The notes below the pieces were generated by a model. It was given only the letters and a program-made list of their open reading frames with translations. It was not told where the DNA came from and searched no databases. Shown piece after piece: positions 60,611 to 64,000 of a stretch of 64,000 nucleotides of DNA. A program made the translations under genes and the position numbers. Position 1 is the first letter of the stretch. Each line of letters begins with the position of its first letter. The DNA is from CAYNEO01 sp964396245 (lineage in GTDB: Bacteria; Zixibacteria; MSB-5A5; GN15; FEB-12): positions 60,831-124,830 of the forward strand of contig CAYNEO010000005.1 of NCBI GenBank assembly GCA_964396245.1, given 5' to 3'.

Positions 60611-61651
60611 ATGGATATTGCCGACAAAAAAATACTCATCACGGGTGCTTCCGGCGGTCTTGGCAGACAACTGGTTTACTACATGACGAGCAGGGGTCTC
60701 AGACCGATTGCCCACTGCCGGACTTCCTCGGACGCGAGCTATATTGATAAGCATCACCTGGAAAAGCGGTATGCAGATCTTCGCGATACCAACGCGCTTC
60801 GCGAGATAGTGCAGGGTATCGACGCAATTATCCACACCGCGGCGATCGTGAATTTCCGCAAGGACAGGCGAACGCATTTTGCGGCGGTCAATGTGCTTGG
60901 AGCGGTTGACCTGTACAAAGCGGCGCGCGACGCAGGCGTTCAGCGGTTCGTGCATATGTCGACTGTCGGTGCGATCGGCGCCATCCGGAGGAACGGGAAC
61001 GGCCGCTACCGGCACGGAACAAGGCTCGCCAATGAAGAAACAGAATTCAACCTCGACGATCTTCAGATTCCATACATACAGACAAAGCACGCCGCGGAGG
61101 TAGAGTTAATGGCGGCGGCGACCGAAGGCGGTCCGGAATTGGTCATTGTCAATCCGTCTATCATGGCCTCACCGTCGCGGGACGGCGACGACCGCGAGAA
61201 GGCGCTCAAGTCATTCAACCGCGTGGTCATGCCGGATATCCCCAACCTGTTGAATGTTGTCGACGTGCGCGATGTTGCTCCGGCGGTGGTCGCGGCGCTG
61301 GAGCGCGGCAAACCGGGGAATCGCTATGTCCTCGCCGGTGACAATATCAACGGGCGCGATTTTCTCCTGGCGGTCTCCGAAATTCTTGGAAAAACGCCGC
61401 ACCTGTTGCGTATTCCCCGGTGGGCCCTCAACTGGGCGGCCCGCCTTTCGCTTTTTCTGGGTACGCTGGGAGGAAAGGCGAGGCTGCGGTTTTACCCGGA
61501 TATTGTCAAATTGCTCGATTACGACTGGGCGTATTCATCGCTCAAGGCGCGGGCAGAACTCGGATTTCGAAATCGCTCCATTTATCACACGCTGGAAGAT
61601 CTTCTCAACAACGAATTTGTCGGCAGCTGGCAGAAAGAGTCGGCTCACTGA
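60611..61651 (+). CDS. NAD-dependent epimerase/dehydratase family protein
   Basis: The ATG at 60611 gives 346 residues with the extended-SDR cofactor motif ITGASGGLGRQLV at the N-terminus. VDLYKAARDAGVQRFVHMSTVGAIG contains the active-site Ser/Thr, and PYIQTKHAAEV has the catalytic Tyr-x3-Lys. It is related in fold to the 330-residue epimerase 4 kb upstream but not a close copy. Substrate unknown; dihydroflavonol-reductase-like activities are common in the group. Confidence 0.83.
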   Translation: MDIADKKILITGASGGLGRQLVYYMTSRGLRPIAHCRTSSDASYIDKHHLEKRYADLRDTNALREIVQGIDAIIHTAAIVNFRKDRRTHFAAVNVLGAVDLYKAARDAGVQRFVHMSTVGAIGAIRRNGNGRYRHGTRLANEETEFNLDDLQIPYIQTKHAAEVELMAAATEGGPELVIVNPSIMASPSRDGDDREKALKSFNRVVMPDIPNLLNVVDVRDVAPAVVAALERGKPGNRYVLAGDNINGRDFLLAVSEILGKTPHLLRIPRWALNWAARLSLFLGTLGGKARLRFYPDIVKLLDYDWAYSSLKARAELGFRNRSIYHTLEDLLNNEFVGSWQKESAH

Positions 61652-61721
61652 TCTTCACCGGATTTTTCGGGACCTTCATCGCCATTCCCTGTTATAGAGA
61701 TAGAGAATGGAGGTGTTTACT

Positions 61722-62054
61722 ATGGCATACTATCTCGTCAAAGCCAAACCGCTGGAAGATTTGCTCCCGGCGCTCAAGAAGCGAATGGACGAAGGGGAGA
61801 TAGCGACAATGGAGCCGTTCGGGCAGGTGCTTCATGACGGAATTGAAAATGCGCGGCTCGATGAAAACGGTTTCGCGCTGTGGGAAGAAGAAGACAAATG
61901 TGACCCGCCCTTGAAGGAAGAGCGACAGGCGCTTCTCGAGCAATTCTTCACAGACATATCGGCTACCGAGGTCAACAAAGGAGAGGGCTGGAAAAAGATA
62001 GAGAACCTGCCGTTGCTCTGGGATAAGTATAAGAAACCGGAAATCGACGTGTAG
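61722..62054 (+). CDS. Small soluble protein of unknown function
   Basis: The ATG at 61722 is preferred over 61707 because GGAGGTG then lies six bases upstream. The 110-residue product begins MAYYLVKAKPLEDLLPALKKR and is acidic and helical, with no signal or membrane part. No family recognised. A terminator follows. Confidence 0.6.
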   Translation: MAYYLVKAKPLEDLLPALKKRMDEGEIATMEPFGQVLHDGIENARLDENGFALWEEEDKCDPPLKEERQALLEQFFTDISATEVNKGEGWKKIENLPLLWDKYKKPEIDV

Positions 62055-62100
62055 ATACCGGGTTCGATCGAGAATTCGTCGTCTTCCACCCCAAATTTAA

Positions 62101-62139
62101 TGCCCGGATGTGCGATTGTGTATCCGGGCATTTGTTTGT
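62101..62139 (+). terminator. Intrinsic terminator
   Basis: A 9-bp stem (62101-62109 with 62122-62130), a 12-base loop and a TTTGTTTG tail end the gene of the small unknown protein. Confidence 0.8.
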
Positions 62140-62289
62140 GAGGGCCGGATGTGCGACCGGCATGACCGCGAATTGCTCTTTTGATTTGACACTTTGTTGC
62201 GTCCCAGCGTCACTTATGTGAATCCCCCATTGACATAGATAGACTCGATACGCCCCGCCTTTCACACACTGCATTTTGCGGAGGAGACA

Positions 62290-64000
62290 ATGCTCATGAG
62301 AACAAAGGTAATGTTGACGGCGGCGATACTGGTGCTGTTGGCCGGCGTCCGGGTCAGCGTTTGGGCGGAGACGCATACGGTGGATGCGCCCATCAAGCGA
62401 GTGACGGTGTATCCGGACCGAGCCCGGGTGACCCGCGTTGCGACTCTTGATCTTGACACCGGCAAGCATGCGCTGGTATTCGAGAACCTCCCGGTGGTCA
62501 TGCCGGACGAGTCTTTCCGAGCTTCGGCGACCGGTCCGGAAGGGACGATAATCCTGCGGCTCACCTACCGACAGGAACAGCATCTGCAATCGCCCAGAGA
62601 AAAAGTCGCCGCGCTGGAGCGCAGGCTGGATGAGCTCACGAATCAGAAGAAACAGCCGATGAAAGACCGGGCGGAGGCATTCACCCAGCAGAAGCAGCTT
62701 TTGAGCACGCTGTCGGAGGGTGCGACCAAGAAGTTCAAAGACGAGCTGGCTTACGGGGGGTTGCAGATCGACGAGTGGTACAAGGCCTACGCGTTTATCG
62801 GAGAAAAATTCAAGGAGGTGAACGACTCCTTGCGGCTGGTCGGCCTGGAACAGCGTGGTATCAATGGCCAAATAGGCGTGATAGAGCAAGAGCTGGCCGA
62901 TATCAGGGGTGCCCGCACGAAGACCACCAAGACCGTGCAGATCGATATCGAGATGGAGGATTCCGGGGAAGTGACGCTCGATCTCGAGTACATGATTGCC
63001 GGGGCAACCTGGAAGCCGATCTACGATGCACGTTTGAGTGACGACGGTGACCGGGTGAACGTAGCGTATTTTGCCGATGTCAGTCAGCGTACCGGCGAGG
63101 AATGGAACGATGTCGAAGTTTCCCTCTCGACGGTGGATCCGGACCGGAGCCACGGCCCCGGGGATCCGGCCTTGTGGTCGTTGTCGGGTTACATACCGAC
63201 CGGGGTGATCGTGGGCAGGGTGGTAGACAAGTCAAGCGGTCATCCGCTGCCGGGTGCGATGGTGAGAATTCCCGGCACCCGCACGGTAACCCGAACCGAC
63301 CGGGACGGGAGATACCGTCTGCCGGATGTTAGAGAGGGCACATACGTTCTGGAGGTTACTGCCCCGCGGCACCAGGGCTTGAGCATTACCGGCATCACCG
63401 TGGCAAGCAACTCCGAAACCGAGTTGAGCCCGTCGCTCGAGCAGATAGCAGGGGGAATGGAAAAGACAATAACGGTACGCGGAGAGATTGACGTTATAGA
63501 CAGGTTCGAAACGGCGAACCAGGCAACAATAGTGACCTCGGGTGCTTCTACCCCCGGCTCAGGTGAGGTCTTTGTCAGGGGTGGCAGTGCAAGCAACGTG
63601 GAGTATATAGTTAGCGGCTTACCGGTTGGTGATCCGGTGGGCGGTATTCCAGAACCGGCGCTGACGGCTGTCAGCGGATCGATTGTCGATGTCGGTTACT
63701 ACGCTACTGTATTCAATGTGGAACGCCGGGACACGATTCCCTCGGGCGAAAAATCGGTTCGGGTGATGATCGGGCGGTACGATTTGCAGGCGACCACCGA
63801 GCTCATCTGTCGTCCGCGTAATACGCGGGGGGCCTATCGGGTAGTCAAAATTGTCAATCAAGATAAGGCGCCGTTTCTTCCTGGTCTGGTATCGCTTTTC
63901 ACCGGTTCGGACTATCTGGGCAGTTATGCCAGTCGCGAGCTCATAGCACCGGGGCAGGAATTCACCCTTCCGTTCGGTCGCGACGACGGGATCGAGGTCA
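62290..64000 (+). CDS. MuiA/DUF4139-type secreted protein with inserted carboxypeptidase-regulatory and TonB-plug-like segment (3' end outside window)
   Basis: The frame is open from the ATG at 62290 (GGAGGAG before it) to the window end, 570 residues. A Sec signal (about 7-27) precedes a DUF4140-type N-domain (IKRVTVYPDRARVTR, about 34-48) and a coiled coil (about 100-225). The first part of a DUF4139 domain follows (LEYMIAGATWKPIYDARL, about 234-251). At about residue 300 a carboxypeptidase-regulatory beta-sandwich begins (GVIVGRVVDKSSGHPLPGA and RDGRYRLPDV). Next comes a piece that looks like the start of a TonB-receptor plug: EVFVRGGSASNVEYIVSGLP (about 425-444). DUF4139 resumes at about 470 (VERRDTIPSGEKSVRVMI, LPGLVSLFTGSDYLG). 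The protein is probably periplasmic. Function unknown; the insertion is unusual. Confidence 0.85.
   Translation, partial: MLMRTKVMLTAAILVLLAGVRVSVWAETHTVDAPIKRVTVYPDRARVTRVATLDLDTGKHALVFENLPVVMPDESFRASATGPEGTIILRLTYRQEQHLQSPREKVAALERRLDELTNQKKQPMKDRAEAFTQQKQLLSTLSEGATKKFKDELAYGGLQIDEWYKAYAFIGEKFKEVNDSLRLVGLEQRGINGQIGVIEQELADIRGARTKTTKTVQIDIEMEDSGEVTLDLEYMIAGATWKPIYDARLSDDGDRVNVAYFADVSQRTGEEWNDVEVSLSTVDPDRSHGPGDPALWSLSGYIPTGVIVGRVVDKSSGHPLPGAMVRIPGTRTVTRTDRDGRYRLPDVREGTYVLEVTAPRHQGLSITGITVASNSETELSPSLEQIAGGMEKTITVRGEIDVIDRFETANQATIVTSGASTPGSGEVFVRGGSASNVEYIVSGLPVGDPVGGIPEPALTAVSGSIVDVGYYATVFNVERRDTIPSGEKSVRVMIGRYDLQATTELICRPRNTRGAYRVVKIVNQDKAPFLPGLVSLFTGSDYLGSYASRELIAPGQEFTLPFGRDDGIEV

Noticed and set aside
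61972..63153. 393-residue minus-strand open frame
   Set aside because: Antisense of the MuiA-like gene and the terminator before it; no domain seen.

Overview
The window reads as a chromosomal piece of a Gram-negative, heterotrophic bacterium, most likely from the FCB superphylum (Bacteroidetes/Chlorobi relatives, possibly Zixibacteria-like). This is an inference. It rests on TonB-dependent receptors with carboxypeptidase-regulatory N-domains, a HmuY-type lipoprotein, PF13568-type outer-membrane barrels, a Bacteroidetes-style IleRS with a GIHH version of the HIGH motif, and a bacillithiol-type deacetylase. Two N-runs (10 N and 100 N) show a draft or metagenome assembly. By eye the DNA is moderately GC-rich. 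No tRNA, rRNA, transposase or CRISPR array was found.

Left part (1-9.8 kb): the end of an outer-membrane barrel, a lipoprotein with a serine-less esterase fold, a BshB1-like deacetylase, and a convergent two-gene reverse-transsulfuration operon (CBS-like, then CGL-like). Then come a small zinc-finger protein, greA, and a minus-strand locus made of a TPP riboswitch, a TonB receptor and a sodium:solute symporter. The riboswitch marks that locus as thiamin or thiamin-precursor uptake. arsM follows.

10.6-17.3 kb: a minus-strand run with 4-8 nt gene overlaps. It encodes a HEAT-repeat/cyclophilin fusion, a periplasmic protein, an adenosine-specific-kinase homolog, a PC4-type DNA-binding protein and three tandem outer-membrane barrel paralogs. 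A GNAT acetyltransferase lies downstream. A non-coding 600 bp with three minus-strand terminator hairpins separates this from a HmuY-like lipoprotein and its TonB receptor (probable heme uptake, 17.9-21.2 kb).

21.4-25.7 kb: a divergent ketol-acid reductoisomerase homolog, then nadC, birA, an IscU-like protein lacking two of three scaffold cysteines, and mutM. 25.7-31 kb: the origin-type cluster dnaA-dnaN-recF plus an orphan sugar-type ABC ATPase, with DnaA-box-like sites upstream of dnaA. 31.4-36.2 kb: an IscR-like Rrf2 regulator, lspA, dksA-like and ileS.

36.7-48.8 kb: a mixed region of single genes and pairs (HD-GYP protein, methyltransferases, rubrerythrin, two unknown proteins, YggS, DivIVA, purine nucleoside phosphorylase, Cdd1-like, a split Ada system as adaA plus ogt, pepF). 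48.8-49.9 kb is intergenic and carries a tandem 165-177 bp repeat that probably caused the 100-N gap. 50-64 kb: KtrAB-type potassium uptake, an NfeD/stomatin pair, a MEMO-AMMECR1 fusion, two NAD-dependent epimerases, a class V aminotransferase, an SGNH hydrolase with a DUF5989 partner, and at the right edge a partial MuiA/DUF4139 protein with an inserted carboxypeptidase-regulatory and TonB-plug-like segment. That last architecture is the most unusual protein in the window.
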